A stretch of DNA of 64,000 bases from Maledivibacter halophilus (GCF_900167445.1 NZ_FUZT01000012.1:87193-151192), one strand, 5' to 3'. Numbered from the stretch's first letter, positions 45,313 through 52,868 are shown. Numbers and translations: made by a program. The notes: generated by a model not told the origin, from the letters alone.

Positions 45313-45341
45313 AGTTTACAATTGTAATTTTAAAAAGTCAA
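45313..45341 (-). promoter_or_regulatory. Promoter of the blaI-type/blaR1-type operon
   Basis: On the minus strand TTGACT (45336-45341) and TAAACT (45313-45318) are 17 bases apart. The -10 box overlaps operator site 1, so bound repressor would block RNA polymerase. Confidence 0.65.
45317..45326. promoter_or_regulatory. BlaI-type operator, site 1
   Basis: TACAATTGTA is a perfect palindrome fitting TACA-N2-TGTA, extended to TTACAATTGTAA. It covers the -10 region of the minus-strand promoter. The plus-strand gene at 45439 starts about 110 bases away and could also be controlled. Confidence 0.7.
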
Positions 45342-45438
45342 GTTTTTTCTTTTTCTCAACCTTAAAATTATTTATTTTTTAGCCGTATATTGATATAATC
45401 AAATATAATACAGATAAATTACTATAAAGGAGTATAAT

Positions 45439-46050
45439 ATGAAGAATAATAAAACACAGATATACTACATAATACTTGGCATAGGCATAGGTTTAGTAAT
45501 AGGCAGTATTATAAGTATTATTAAACCAAATATAGAGTATGTAGAGTATACAGACCAGCAGATAAAGCAAAGGGCTCGTGAATTAGGAATGTATGAAATT
45601 AATGAAATTATTGAAATGAATAATAAGTTAAATAATGAGGAAGAAAAGGCTACATCAGAAAAGGAAGTGAATGTTACAAATACTAAAGATAATATTAATG
45701 TAGAAGAAATTAGTAAAAAAGAAGATAATTTAAAATCAAAACAAGAAAATGAGAACAATGACAAGAGTAGTAACCATGATGAAGATGTAAAAAGTAGTGA
45801 AAATAGTGAAGAGATCAAAGAAGATATAAAAGAATCTAATGAATTAGAATATATTGAATTTAAAGTTGAAAGAGGAGATTCTAGCGAAATAGTTATAGAA
45901 AATTTATTTAAGGCAAATATAATAAATAGTAAGAAAGAATTTGTAAAAAAAATTGTTGAAAGAGATGCAGAAAGAAAAATTCATTATGGTAAATTTAAAA
46001 TTCCAGTGGGAGTAGATTATGATACACTAATTGATATTTTAACAAAGTAA
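45439..46050 (+). CDS. Membrane-anchored protein with MltG-like (YceG) N-domain
   Basis: A protein of 203 residues. One membrane segment (about 8-28) is followed by a short helix, then a very polar Glu/Lys/Asn/Ser linker (about 60-135). The C-terminal domain (about 138-203, FKVERGDSSEIVIENLFKAN and KFKIPVGVDYDTLIDIL) resembles the LysM-like part of MltG transglycosylases. The catalytic domain of MltG is absent, so it is unlikely to cut glycan. It may bind peptidoglycan. It lies next to, and diverges from, the BlaI-type pair that carries an amidase-like sensor. Confidence 0.6.
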   Translation: MKNNKTQIYYIILGIGIGLVIGSIISIIKPNIEYVEYTDQQIKQRARELGMYEINEIIEMNNKLNNEEEKATSEKEVNVTNTKDNINVEEISKKEDNLKSKQENENNDKSSNHDEDVKSSENSEEIKEDIKESNELEYIEFKVERGDSSEIVIENLFKANIINSKKEFVKKIVERDAERKIHYGKFKIPVGVDYDTLIDILTK

Positions 46051-46093
46051 TTTAAACTTAGATTGTTATTGAGGAGGATAGGAGAGAAATTAT

Positions 46094-46493
46094 ATGGAAA
46101 AAACATTAGTATTAATTAAGCCTGATGCCATTGCTAAGAATATAATAGGAAAAATAATAAGTATATATGAAGAAAATGCACTTTCCATAGAAGAATTAAA
46201 AATGATATCAGCTACACAAGAAATTCTTAATAAGCATTATGCAGAACATAAAAACAAGCCCTTTTTTAATGAATTAATAAGCTCTATGGAAGGGAAAAAT
46301 AGTTGCATTAATTATTAGCGGAGATAATTCAATAGCCAAAGTTAGGAAAATTAATGGAAATACCGATCCTATGAAGGCTAGCAAAGGAACCATAAGAAAT
46401 AAGTATGGTAAAAGCATAACAGAAAACTCCGTACATGCTTCTTCAGATTCTGAAGCTGCTAAAAAAGAAATAAAAATTTGGTTTGGAAATTAA
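46094..46493 (+). pseudogene. ndk: Nucleoside diphosphate kinase gene with a frameshift
   Basis: The first frame (TLVLIKPDAIAKNIIGKI to FFNELISSMEGK) stops at 46316-46318. A second frame continues IVALIISGDNSIAKVRKING, then NTDPMKASKGTIRNKYG and NSVHASSDSEAAKKEI to TAA at 46491. Together they cover a complete kinase of normal length with the catalytic His (NSVHAS), although the usual Gly after His is Ala. Removing one A from the A5 run at about 46295-46299 restores the frame. It could be a sequencing error, a real mutation or slippage on the A-run. The adenine run is the only defect. Confidence 0.8.
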
Positions 46494-46504
46494 AGAGAAG
46501 CATC

Positions 46505-46552
46505 AGCTTCCCGCGAGACTATAGTTCTTGTGGGAAGCTTTGTTTTGTTTAC
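46505..46552 (+). terminator. Terminator after ndk
   Basis: AGCTTCCCGCGAGACTA pairs with TAGTTCTTGTGGGAAGCT with two G-T pairs and almost no loop, then TTTGTTTTGTTT. Confidence 0.88.
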
Positions 46553-46619
46553 AACTAAAACCTAATTAAGAACTTGAATAATGAACTTGAAAATACAAAT
46601 AGATGAAAAATCCATTTGT

Positions 46620-46799
46620 CTACTGTTCAACCAGTTCAGATACTGAAACCTGATGATGCTCATTGGTGCCATCAAGGGTTTTTACAAAGGCTTTTCCATT
46701 GGTAGGATTAATACTATTAATCCACACAGACCGCCCGTCGTAGGTAACATCAATCTTATTTGAGGAACCTATAATTTCTCTAGCTCTATCTATATTCAT
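46620..46799 (-). CDS. sspH: H-type small acid-soluble spore protein
   Basis: A 59-residue frame on the minus strand: it begins MNIDRAREIIGSSNKIDVTY, then DGRSVWINSINPTNGKA, and ends VSVSELVEQ. The DxxRAxEI start, the VxYxGxxVWI centre and the VxxLxE end match the SspH family. AAAGGAG lies seven bases before the ATG. Such proteins are made in the forespore and packed into the spore core. This marks the organism as a spore former. The gene is convergent with ndk and its own promoter lies in 46800-46900. Confidence 0.85.
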   Translation of the reverse strand: MNIDRAREIIGSSNKIDVTYDGRSVWINSINPTNGKAFVKTLDGTNEHHQVSVSELVEQ

Positions 46800-46827
46800 G
46801 ATTTCAACTCCTTTATAAATTTAAAGA

Positions 46828-46843
46828 TGAAATTGCATAATTA
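46828..46843. repeat. C-family half-repeat
   Basis: GAAATTGCATAATTA, the left end of the C-family element, stands alone upstream of sspH. The matching right arm is not seen within 150 bases. Confidence 0.45.
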
Positions 46844-47050
46844 TTTTCTCTATTCTTCATTTCTATATATTTTGTCCATCCAAACAAATTATAAACATCA
46901 ATATATGAACAAATTTATCCATTATTTATATTAAATATATTTATTCTATAATAAGACTAAATATTAAAAAAATTTATATGTTAAAAAATTGAAATCATAA
47001 AATTTTTATTGAAATTATTAAATTCATGTAATATAATAAAAAAATACATC

Positions 47051-47197
47051 GGTCGAAAAATGTCGAATAATTCAAAATATACTTTGAAGTCTGTTAATGA
47101 TATAGCTATGCATAAATATTTTAAAAGGAATAATAATATCAATATATAGAAAATCTACAAAGTATCTTTTAGCTATTAAAAGCGACTTTTGTCGAAT
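47051..47197 (+). promoter_or_regulatory. Spo0A-box-like sites upstream of the NSS transporter
   Basis: GGTCGAA (47052), TGTCGAA (47062-47068) and TTTTGTCGAAT (47187-47197) resemble the Spo0A box TGTCGAA. They lie in the 464-base gap before the transporter gene, the nearest 68 bases from its ATG. The rest of 46801-47264 shows only AT-rich sequence and a C-family half-site. Confidence 0.4.
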
Positions 47198-47264
47198 TCT
47201 ATATACAGATTAAAGGGGGTGAGCAGTAGAATAAACATCAGAACTAACAAAAAGGAGGAAAACA

Positions 47265-48650
47265 ATGTCAAACTTCAATCAGGATGGACAAAGAGAGCAA
47301 TGGGGTTCTAAAGTAGGTTTTATACTGGCTGCTGCAGGTTCAGCAGTAGGTCTTGGTAACCTTTGGAAATTCCCATATATGGCAGGGAAAAATGGTGGAG
47401 GAGCATTTGTACTTGTATATTTTATAATTTTATTTCTTGTGGGTTTTACCTTAATGTTAGCTGAAATAACACTTGGTAGATATACTCAATTAAATGCAAT
47501 TGGTGCATATAGAAAGATAAGTAAGAAGTTGTCATGGGTTGGGGCTCTGGGAGTTTTAGCTGGATTTATTATTCTTTCATATTATAGTGTAGTTGGTGGA
47601 TGGGTAATAAATTATATAGTTAAATCATTTACTGGTGCTTTAAATGTGGCTGATGCAGAAGCTTTAGGTGGAATGTTTGGTGATCTAATAAGTGGAACAG
47701 TTGAGCCTATAGTTTATCATGCTGCATTTATGTTACTTACTATGATTATTGTTCTTGGTGGTATAGGTGGAGGTATTGAGAGATCAAGTAAGATATTAAT
47801 GCCGGGTCTTTTTATAATGATAGTTATAATTGCAGTACGTGCTGTAACATTGCCGGGAGCAATAGAGGGAATTAAATATCTTTTGGTTCCAGATTTTCAG
47901 ACCATTATTAAAAATCCCGGTATAATTCTAGATGCATTAGGACAGGTATTTTTCTCTTTAAGTTTAGGTATGGGATGTATGGTTACTTATGGAAGTTATT
48001 TAAGCAAAGATACTAATATTCCTGAAAGTGCTACTGCTATTCCTCTAATTGATACAGGAGTGGCTTTACTTGCAGGACTCATTGTCTTACCTGCAGTATT
48101 TGCATTTGGATATGAGCCGTCAGCTGGACCAGGACTTCTATTCATAACCCTACCAGCTGTATTTGCACAAATGCCATTAGGATCATTATTCTCAATATTA
48201 TTTTTCTTTTTAGTATTGTTTGCAGCATTATCATCATCGATTTCACTACTTGAGGTATGTGTTTCATATGTAGTAGATGAATGGAAAATGAAACGTAAAA
48301 CAGCTGTATTTGTAATAGGTTTTGCTATGTTTTGTATAGGAATAATTGCATCCTTATCATTTGGACAATTAAGTCATATTAAGATTATTGGTGACAGAAA
48401 TTTCTTTGATTCATTAGACTTTGTGGCTTCTAATATTCTATTACCTCTAGGTGGACTTTTACTTTGTATAGTTGTTGGATGGGTATGGGGTACAGACAAA
48501 GCGGTCAAAGAAGCTTCCAATAATGGACAATTAGAATTTAAATTGGCTAGTTCTTGGTCATTCCTAGTTAAGTGGGTTGGACCAATAGCTATATCTATAG
48601 TATTTGCACGATCATTTATTATTCCATTAATAAAAAGCTTATTTTATTAA
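47265..48650 (+). CDS. Sodium-dependent transporter of the NSS (SNF) family
   Basis: A membrane protein of 461 residues with about 11-12 helices. WGSKVGFILAAAGSAVGLGN and LWKFPYMAGKNGGGAFVLVY (helix 1) hold the sodium and substrate sites of LeuT-type carriers. Bacterial members take up amino acids such as tyrosine, tryptophan or leucine with sodium. The substrate here is not clear. AAAGGAGG lies eight bases before ATG. Single-gene unit with a terminator at 48669. Confidence 0.92.
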   Translation: MSNFNQDGQREQWGSKVGFILAAAGSAVGLGNLWKFPYMAGKNGGGAFVLVYFIILFLVGFTLMLAEITLGRYTQLNAIGAYRKISKKLSWVGALGVLAGFIILSYYSVVGGWVINYIVKSFTGALNVADAEALGGMFGDLISGTVEPIVYHAAFMLLTMIIVLGGIGGGIERSSKILMPGLFIMIVIIAVRAVTLPGAIEGIKYLLVPDFQTIIKNPGIILDALGQVFFSLSLGMGCMVTYGSYLSKDTNIPESATAIPLIDTGVALLAGLIVLPAVFAFGYEPSAGPGLLFITLPAVFAQMPLGSLFSILFFFLVLFAALSSSISLLEVCVSYVVDEWKMKRKTAVFVIGFAMFCIGIIASLSFGQLSHIKIIGDRNFFDSLDFVASNILLPLGGLLLCIVVGWVWGTDKAVKEASNNGQLEFKLASSWSFLVKWVGPIAISIVFARSFIIPLIKSLFY

Positions 48651-48668
48651 TTTTAATTGAAATGAAAC

Positions 48669-48700
48669 AATAAAAGTCGAGCTAAGCTCGGCTTTTATTA
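48669..48700 (+). terminator. Terminator after the NSS transporter
   Basis: AATAAAAGTCGAGC pairs with GCTCGGCTTTTATT (one G-T pair) around TAA. Confidence 0.88.
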
Positions 48701-48753
48701 TAATCAAATTGGGCTAGTTATAAATTTTTCAAAAAATAGGAAGGATACTGCTT

Positions 48754-50352
48754 ATGATAAGAATATCAGGGATACGGTTAGACATAGAAGATGGCATAGA
48801 TGAATTACCTTATAAGGTTAGTAAAATCCTTAAAATCGAACCTAAGGAAATAGTAGATTTAAATATATTTAAAGAATCCATTGATGCAAGAAGAAAAGGA
48901 AAGATAGATTTTGTTTATACTTTAGATTTATCAGTAGATAATGAAGAAAAAATTATAAAAACCGTAAAAAATAAAAATGTTAGCGTTACTCCTAATATGG
49001 AATATAAATATCCCCATTCGGGAAAAGTTCCTTTAGAAACAAGTCCCATAGTAATAGGATCAGGACCTGCTGGACTTTTTAGTGGATTAATTCTTGCACA
49101 AATGGGATATAAACCTTTGATTTTAGAAAGAGGTGAAGATGTAGATAATAGAAGTAAAACTGTAGAAAAATTTTGGAAAACGGGAAAACTTAATTTAGAA
49201 TCAAATGTACAATTTGGAGAAGGAGGTGCTGGGACATTTTCTGATGGAAAGTTAACAACTAGAATAAAGGATATCAAATGCAGAAAGGTATTAAAGGAGC
49301 TTGTTAAAGCTGGGGCACCAGATGATATTATGTATTCATTTAAACCCCACGTAGGGACAGATATATTAAAGAGGGTTGTAAAGAATATTAGAGAAGAAAT
49401 TAAGAGGCTTGGTGGGAATATTATATTTAATTCAAAGGTAACTGATTTTAAAATAAAAGAAGAGCAAATATATGGTGTAGAAATAAATGATGAAGAAATA
49501 ATAAAGGGAGAAGCAGTTATATTGGCTGTAGGACATAGTGCTCGTGATACATTTGAACTCCTGTATAAAAGGAAAATAAGTATAATACAAAAGCCATTTG
49601 CAATAGGTGTAAGGATAGAACATCCACAAGCCATTATTAATAAAGCTCAATATAAACAGTTTTCAAACCATAAAAGATTGGGAGCTGCTGATTATAGACT
49701 TACATACCATGCTTCAAATGGAAGATCTGTTTATACATTTTGTATGTGCCCTGGTGGAAATGTTGTAGCAGCCGCTTCAGAAGAAGGAAAAGTTGTAACT
49801 AATGGTATGAGTGAACATGCAAGAGATAAGGAAAATGCAAATAGTGCTTTATTGGTTTCGGTTGTTCAAGAAGATTTTGAAGAAAGCCATCCTTTAGCAG
49901 GAATGTATTTTCAAAGAAAATGGGAGAAAAAAGCATTTGAAATTGGCGGAGGAGGCTATATTGCTCCAGCTCAGTTAGTGGGAGATTTTATTAAAGATGT
50001 CAAATCTAAAAACCTGGGAGATGTTAACCCATCCTATAAGCCTGGAGTCAAATTAACAGATATGAACAATTGTTTACCTAGCTATATTAGCTATGCTATG
50101 AAGGAAGGTATAATAAACATGGATAAAAAGTTAAAGGGGTTTGGAATGAAGAGTGCTATTATAACCGGAGTAGAAACTAGAAGTTCATCTCCAATAAGGA
50201 TAGTAAGAGATAGCGAAACTCTTGAGAGTATAAATGTAAAGGGACTTTACCCTGCAGGGGAAGGAGCAGGATATGCTGGAGGTATAATTTCAGCAGCTGT
50301 TGACGGAATAAAGATAGCAGAAAAAATAATATCAAAATATAAAAGTATTTAA
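48754..50352 (+). CDS. FAD-dependent oxidoreductase (COG2509 type)
   Basis: A protein of 532 residues. After an N-terminal domain of about 85 residues comes the FAD-binding box PIVIGSGPAGLFSGLILAQ. QFGEGGAGTFSDGKLTTR and the C-terminal GLYPAGEGAGYAGGI are characteristic of this conserved group. Its electron donor, acceptor and substrate are not established. It seems to be monocistronic; AGGAAGG precedes the ATG and a terminator follows. Confidence 0.85.
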   Translation: MIRISGIRLDIEDGIDELPYKVSKILKIEPKEIVDLNIFKESIDARRKGKIDFVYTLDLSVDNEEKIIKTVKNKNVSVTPNMEYKYPHSGKVPLETSPIVIGSGPAGLFSGLILAQMGYKPLILERGEDVDNRSKTVEKFWKTGKLNLESNVQFGEGGAGTFSDGKLTTRIKDIKCRKVLKELVKAGAPDDIMYSFKPHVGTDILKRVVKNIREEIKRLGGNIIFNSKVTDFKIKEEQIYGVEINDEEIIKGEAVILAVGHSARDTFELLYKRKISIIQKPFAIGVRIEHPQAIINKAQYKQFSNHKRLGAADYRLTYHASNGRSVYTFCMCPGGNVVAAASEEGKVVTNGMSEHARDKENANSALLVSVVQEDFEESHPLAGMYFQRKWEKKAFEIGGGGYIAPAQLVGDFIKDVKSKNLGDVNPSYKPGVKLTDMNNCLPSYISYAMKEGIINMDKKLKGFGMKSAIITGVETRSSSPIRIVRDSETLESINVKGLYPAGEGAGYAGGIISAAVDGIKIAEKIISKYKSI

Positions 50353-50357
50353 AATAA

Positions 50358-50387
50358 ATCTGACATTAATTTGTCGGTTTTTTTATG
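50358..50387 (+). terminator. Terminator after the FAD enzyme gene
   Basis: CTGACA pairs with TGTCGG (G-T pair allowed) around ATTAATT-like sequence, followed by TTTTTTT. Confidence 0.7.
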
Positions 50388-50418
50388 TAAAAAATTAAAA
50401 AAAGTACAAGTAATAGTG

Positions 50419-50447
50419 TTGACATTGGAGAAAACATATATTATAAT
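50419..50447 (+). promoter_or_regulatory. Strong promoter of the selenoprotein locus
   Basis: TTGACA (50419-50424) and TATAAT (50442-50447) are perfect consensus boxes with a 17-base spacer. The CsoR-like palindrome follows directly, so the strong promoter is probably kept off by a repressor. Confidence 0.88.
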
Positions 50448-50450
50448 GAA

Positions 50451-50469
50451 TATACCTACCCGGGGTATA
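50451..50469. promoter_or_regulatory. CsoR/CstR-like operator
   Basis: TATACCTACCCGGGGTATA has six-base arms TATACC/GGTATA around a GC-rich core, the style of operator used by CsoR-family repressors that sense copper or persulfide. It covers the expected transcription start of the promoter at 50419-50447. No csoR gene is in the window. Confidence 0.6.
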
Positions 50470-50524
50470 CGGGAATGATTAAAAATATAAAATTGGTTAA
50501 AATAATACTAGGAGGGATAAATAT

Positions 50525-50824
50525 ATGAATATCAACATTACTGATAAAGCAAAGGAAATGATTAGAAAATCACTAGAAGGAAAGAAAATTAATGAACCTG
50601 TTATAAGGATATATATCGCAGGCATGGGTTGAGGCGGCCCATCCTTTGGCATTGCTCTGGATGAGCAAAAGCAAAATGACCAATTTGTTAAAGATGATGG
50701 TATAAACTATGTTGTGGAAAATGATTTGATAAAAAGATATGGTGGATTTGACATAGATTATTCAAGTAGTTGGTTATCAAAAGGTTTTAGAATATCACCA
50801 AGCTATGGAGGCTCAAGTTGCTAA
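50525..50824 (+). CDS. HesB-like selenoprotein (in-frame TGA read as selenocysteine)
   Basis: The frame begins MNINITDKAKEMIRKSLEGK, has TGA at codon 36 (50630-50632) in the context AGMG-U-GGPSFGIALDE, and runs on to TAA at 50822 with a C-terminal GGSSC, 99 residues in all. AGMGUGGPSFG is the signature of HesB-like selenoproteins, small A-type Fe-S carrier relatives found in anaerobes. A hairpin at 50652-50668 follows the TGA at the distance used by bacterial SECIS elements. ORF callers will miss or split it. It is the first gene behind a CsoR-like-controlled promoter, followed by a NapH-like protein and a glutaredoxin. Confidence 0.88.
50652..50668 (+). promoter_or_regulatory. Bacterial SECIS-like hairpin
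   Basis: TTGCTC (50652-50657) pairs with GAGCAA (50663-50668) around loop TGGAT. It begins 19 bases after the TGA codon and has G's in the loop, as SelB-recognised elements do. Confidence 0.7.
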
Positions 50825-50845
50825 ATTAATAAGGGAAAATCAAAT

Positions 50846-51010
50846 ATAATTGCATAATTAGAAATTGTAACAATTGAATATGAGAGAATAATATCCTTAA
50901 TTTATACATATGAAATTTCTTAAAACAGTTCTGTACTTTCATATGTATAAATTAAGGTCTTTACTTAAAACTTTAAAATTTAGTTTTTAAAAAGATAATT
51001 ATGCAATTTT
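50846..51010. repeat. C-family ends enclosing an inverted B-family repeat
   Basis: ATAATTGCATAATTA (about 50847-50860) and AATTATGCAATTTT (about 50997-51010) are C-family ends. Between them, 50895-50971 is a B-family palindrome (TTAATTTATACATATGAAA facing TTTCATATGTATAAATTAA) in reverse orientation. One element seems nested in the other. It separates the selenoprotein gene from the NapH-like gene. Confidence 0.6.
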
Positions 51011-51031
51011 TTTAAAGAGGAGGAAATGAAG

Positions 51032-51532
51032 GTGATAAAGAAAAAATCACATATGAAATGGTCATGGATATTTATGGTGCTATTTATAGTACTTTCCATA
51101 ATAGATATTAGATTTGGTGTTTTAGGTTTTATTTGCATGACAGTTCCAATGTATCATGCAATAAAAGGTAGGGGGAAAATTCATTGCTCCCATTATTGTC
51201 CAAGAGGATCTCTACTTGGTAATTTTTTAAAAAATGTAAGTCTGCAAAATAATTTACCTAAAAATCTAAGGGGTAAAACTGTTAAAAATATATTACTTAT
51301 ATTGATGATGACTATGTTTTCAATTTCTTTAATTCATGCGGGGCCAAGTTTTAATAGAATTGCCTTTGCAGTATTTAGATTGATGATGGCTTCCTTGGCT
51401 TTAGGTGTTATTATGGGAGTTATATTCAAACCTAGAACATGGTGCCAAGTATGTCCAATGGGATATGCTACTGGACTAATTAAGAAGGCAAAGGACAAAA
51501 AAGAAATAGAAAAAAGTAAGGATGCTGCATAA
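51032..51532 (+). CDS. NapH-like 4Fe-4S membrane protein
   Basis: A protein of about 166 residues with four hydrophobic segments. CSHYCPRGSLLGN (after the second segment) and CQVCPMGYATGL (after the fourth) are cysteine motifs of the type seen in NapH/CcoG-like electron carriers, though each has only two or three cysteines. ATG 51026 is almost on top of GAGGAGG (51018-51023); GTG 51032 has proper spacing. Its neighbours (HesB-like selenoprotein and glutaredoxin) suggest redox or Fe-S/sulfur work at the membrane. Confidence 0.75.
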   Translation: MIKKKSHMKWSWIFMVLFIVLSIIDIRFGVLGFICMTVPMYHAIKGRGKIHCSHYCPRGSLLGNFLKNVSLQNNLPKNLRGKTVKNILLILMMTMFSISLIHAGPSFNRIAFAVFRLMMASLALGVIMGVIFKPRTWCQVCPMGYATGLIKKAKDKKEIEKSKDAA

Positions 51533-51560
51533 TATAAATTTAAAAAATGGAGGGAATGTT

Positions 51561-51791
51561 ATGAACAAGAAAATAGTAATTTATACAAGTGATACTTGTG
51601 GGTATTGTCACATGGCAAAGGATTATTTAAAATCAAAGGGTGTAGATTATCAAGAAAAAAACATATCAAGTGATATGAATGCTAGGAAAGAATTGATGGC
51701 CCAAGGTTTTATGGGAGTTCCAATTATTAATGTTGAAGGTGAAGTAATAGAAGGATTTGACAAGAATAGATTAGATCAGTTATTAAAATAG
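51561..51791 (+). CDS. Glutaredoxin-like protein
   Basis: A thioredoxin-fold protein of 76 residues with active site CGYC (SDTCGYCHMAKDYL, residues about 11-14), GVPIINVEGEVIEGF providing the cis-proline and the C-terminal substrate loop. It is close to the NrdH/YruB type. The longer in-frame start at 51522 overlaps the preceding gene; GGAGGG before ATG 51561 decides. It is the last gene of the selenoprotein locus. Confidence 0.88.
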   Translation: MNKKIVIYTSDTCGYCHMAKDYLKSKGVDYQEKNISSDMNARKELMAQGFMGVPIINVEGEVIEGFDKNRLDQLLK

Positions 51792-51805
51792 AAATATCTT
51801 AGCTT

Positions 51806-51843
51806 AAACTTCAGTAAACAATTGTTTACTGAAGTTTTTTTTG
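51806..51843 (+). terminator. Terminator of the selenoprotein locus
   Basis: AAACTTCAGTAAACA pairs with TGTTTACTGAAGTTT around a 2-base centre, followed by TTTTTT. Confidence 0.92.
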
Positions 51844-51971
51844 TTTATATATAAAAATTTTTGAAAAAATGAAGGAATTTTCTGATAAATGGCGAATATA
51901 AAAATAATCAAAAAGTTCGCATAACAGACATGTGTCCATATAATGAACATACTATTGAATGGAGGGGAAAA

Positions 51972-52730
51972 ATGGGTGTAGATAAATTATCTTCTTTAGA
52001 GAAGTCTATAGAAATTATGAAATACTTAGCCAAAGAGCCTTACTGTTTTTCAGCATTAGAATTAAGTAGGGCCTTGAATATAAATCGAAGTACTGTTCAT
52101 AGAATATTGAGTACATTAAAAAACAATATGATTGTACTCCAATCTCCTTCTAATAAAAAATATAAAATAGGTCCCATGGCTTACCATGTAGGTTCAGCAT
52201 ATATAAACAAAACTAATAATATGAATGAATTAATTAGTATTGTGGATGAAGTGTCAGAAAAGTTAAAGATGTCCACGGGGTATTCAATAATAGAAAATGG
52301 CAAAATAATTAATATATATGAAAATGAATTGTATACAGCTATTGGGATGGGATATAAACCTGGAAGTTTTTATCCGATTCATTGTGGAGCCTACGGAAAA
52401 ACAATTATGGCTTTCTATGAACCTTTAGAGGAGCTTAAAGAAATAGTTTATAATGCAAAATTAGAAAAAAGGACAGAAAATACCATTACTGATCCAAAGA
52501 CACTTTTACAGGAGTATACTAAAATTAGGAAAAAAGGCTATACTATAAGCGATGGAGAGAATATTCCAGGGGCAATAGGAATAGGTGCACCAGTGGAAAA
52601 TTCAAAGGGTAGGGTTATAGGATCTATTGCCACAGCAGGTATTAAAGAATCAATCAACCTTGAGAAACTGGAAATGATTAAAGAGTTAATAATTGATGCT
52701 GCCCGTAAAATTAGTAAACATATACCTTAG
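51972..52730 (+). CDS. IclR-family transcriptional regulator
   Basis: A protein of 252 residues. A winged HTH (about 10-70, with ALELSRALNINRSTVHRILSTL) is followed by the IclR effector domain (about 80-250, with HCGAYGKTIMAF and GAIGIGAPVENSKGRVIGSI). GGAGGGG lies just before ATG 51972; the longer frame from 51930 lacks a ribosome binding site. It precedes a carrier gene and three hydrolase genes, probably its targets. Confidence 0.88.
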   Translation: MGVDKLSSLEKSIEIMKYLAKEPYCFSALELSRALNINRSTVHRILSTLKNNMIVLQSPSNKKYKIGPMAYHVGSAYINKTNNMNELISIVDEVSEKLKMSTGYSIIENGKIINIYENELYTAIGMGYKPGSFYPIHCGAYGKTIMAFYEPLEELKEIVYNAKLEKRTENTITDPKTLLQEYTKIRKKGYTISDGENIPGAIGIGAPVENSKGRVIGSIATAGIKESINLEKLEMIKELIIDAARKISKHIP

Positions 52731-52748
52731 ATAAAAGGAGGTGGTGAT

Positions 52749-52868
52749 GTGAAAAGTAATTTATTGAGAAAGGAGGGTTTAAGAATAAAAAAGCAAAAGA
52801 GATGCCTTATATTTTATAGCCAAAATAAAACACCCTTTTGCCAAAGGTCACGATTACATTATATTTAA
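52749..52868 (+). CDS. Possible 39-residue small protein
   Basis: GTG 52749 is six bases after a near-perfect ribosome binding site AAAGGAGGT (52734-52742). The product is very basic: MKSNLLRKEGLRIKKQKRCL, then IFYSQNKTPFCQ, ending at TAA 52866. No family is recognised. It may be a short coding gene, a leader controlling the YfcC-type gene 58 bases downstream, or chance. Confidence 0.3.
   Translation: MKSNLLRKEGLRIKKQKRCLIFYSQNKTPFCQRSRLHYI

Noticed and set aside
48915..49634. Long minus-strand open frame inside the FAD enzyme gene
   Set aside because: It is the antisense shadow of a well-supported gene, with no ribosome binding site or family motif.
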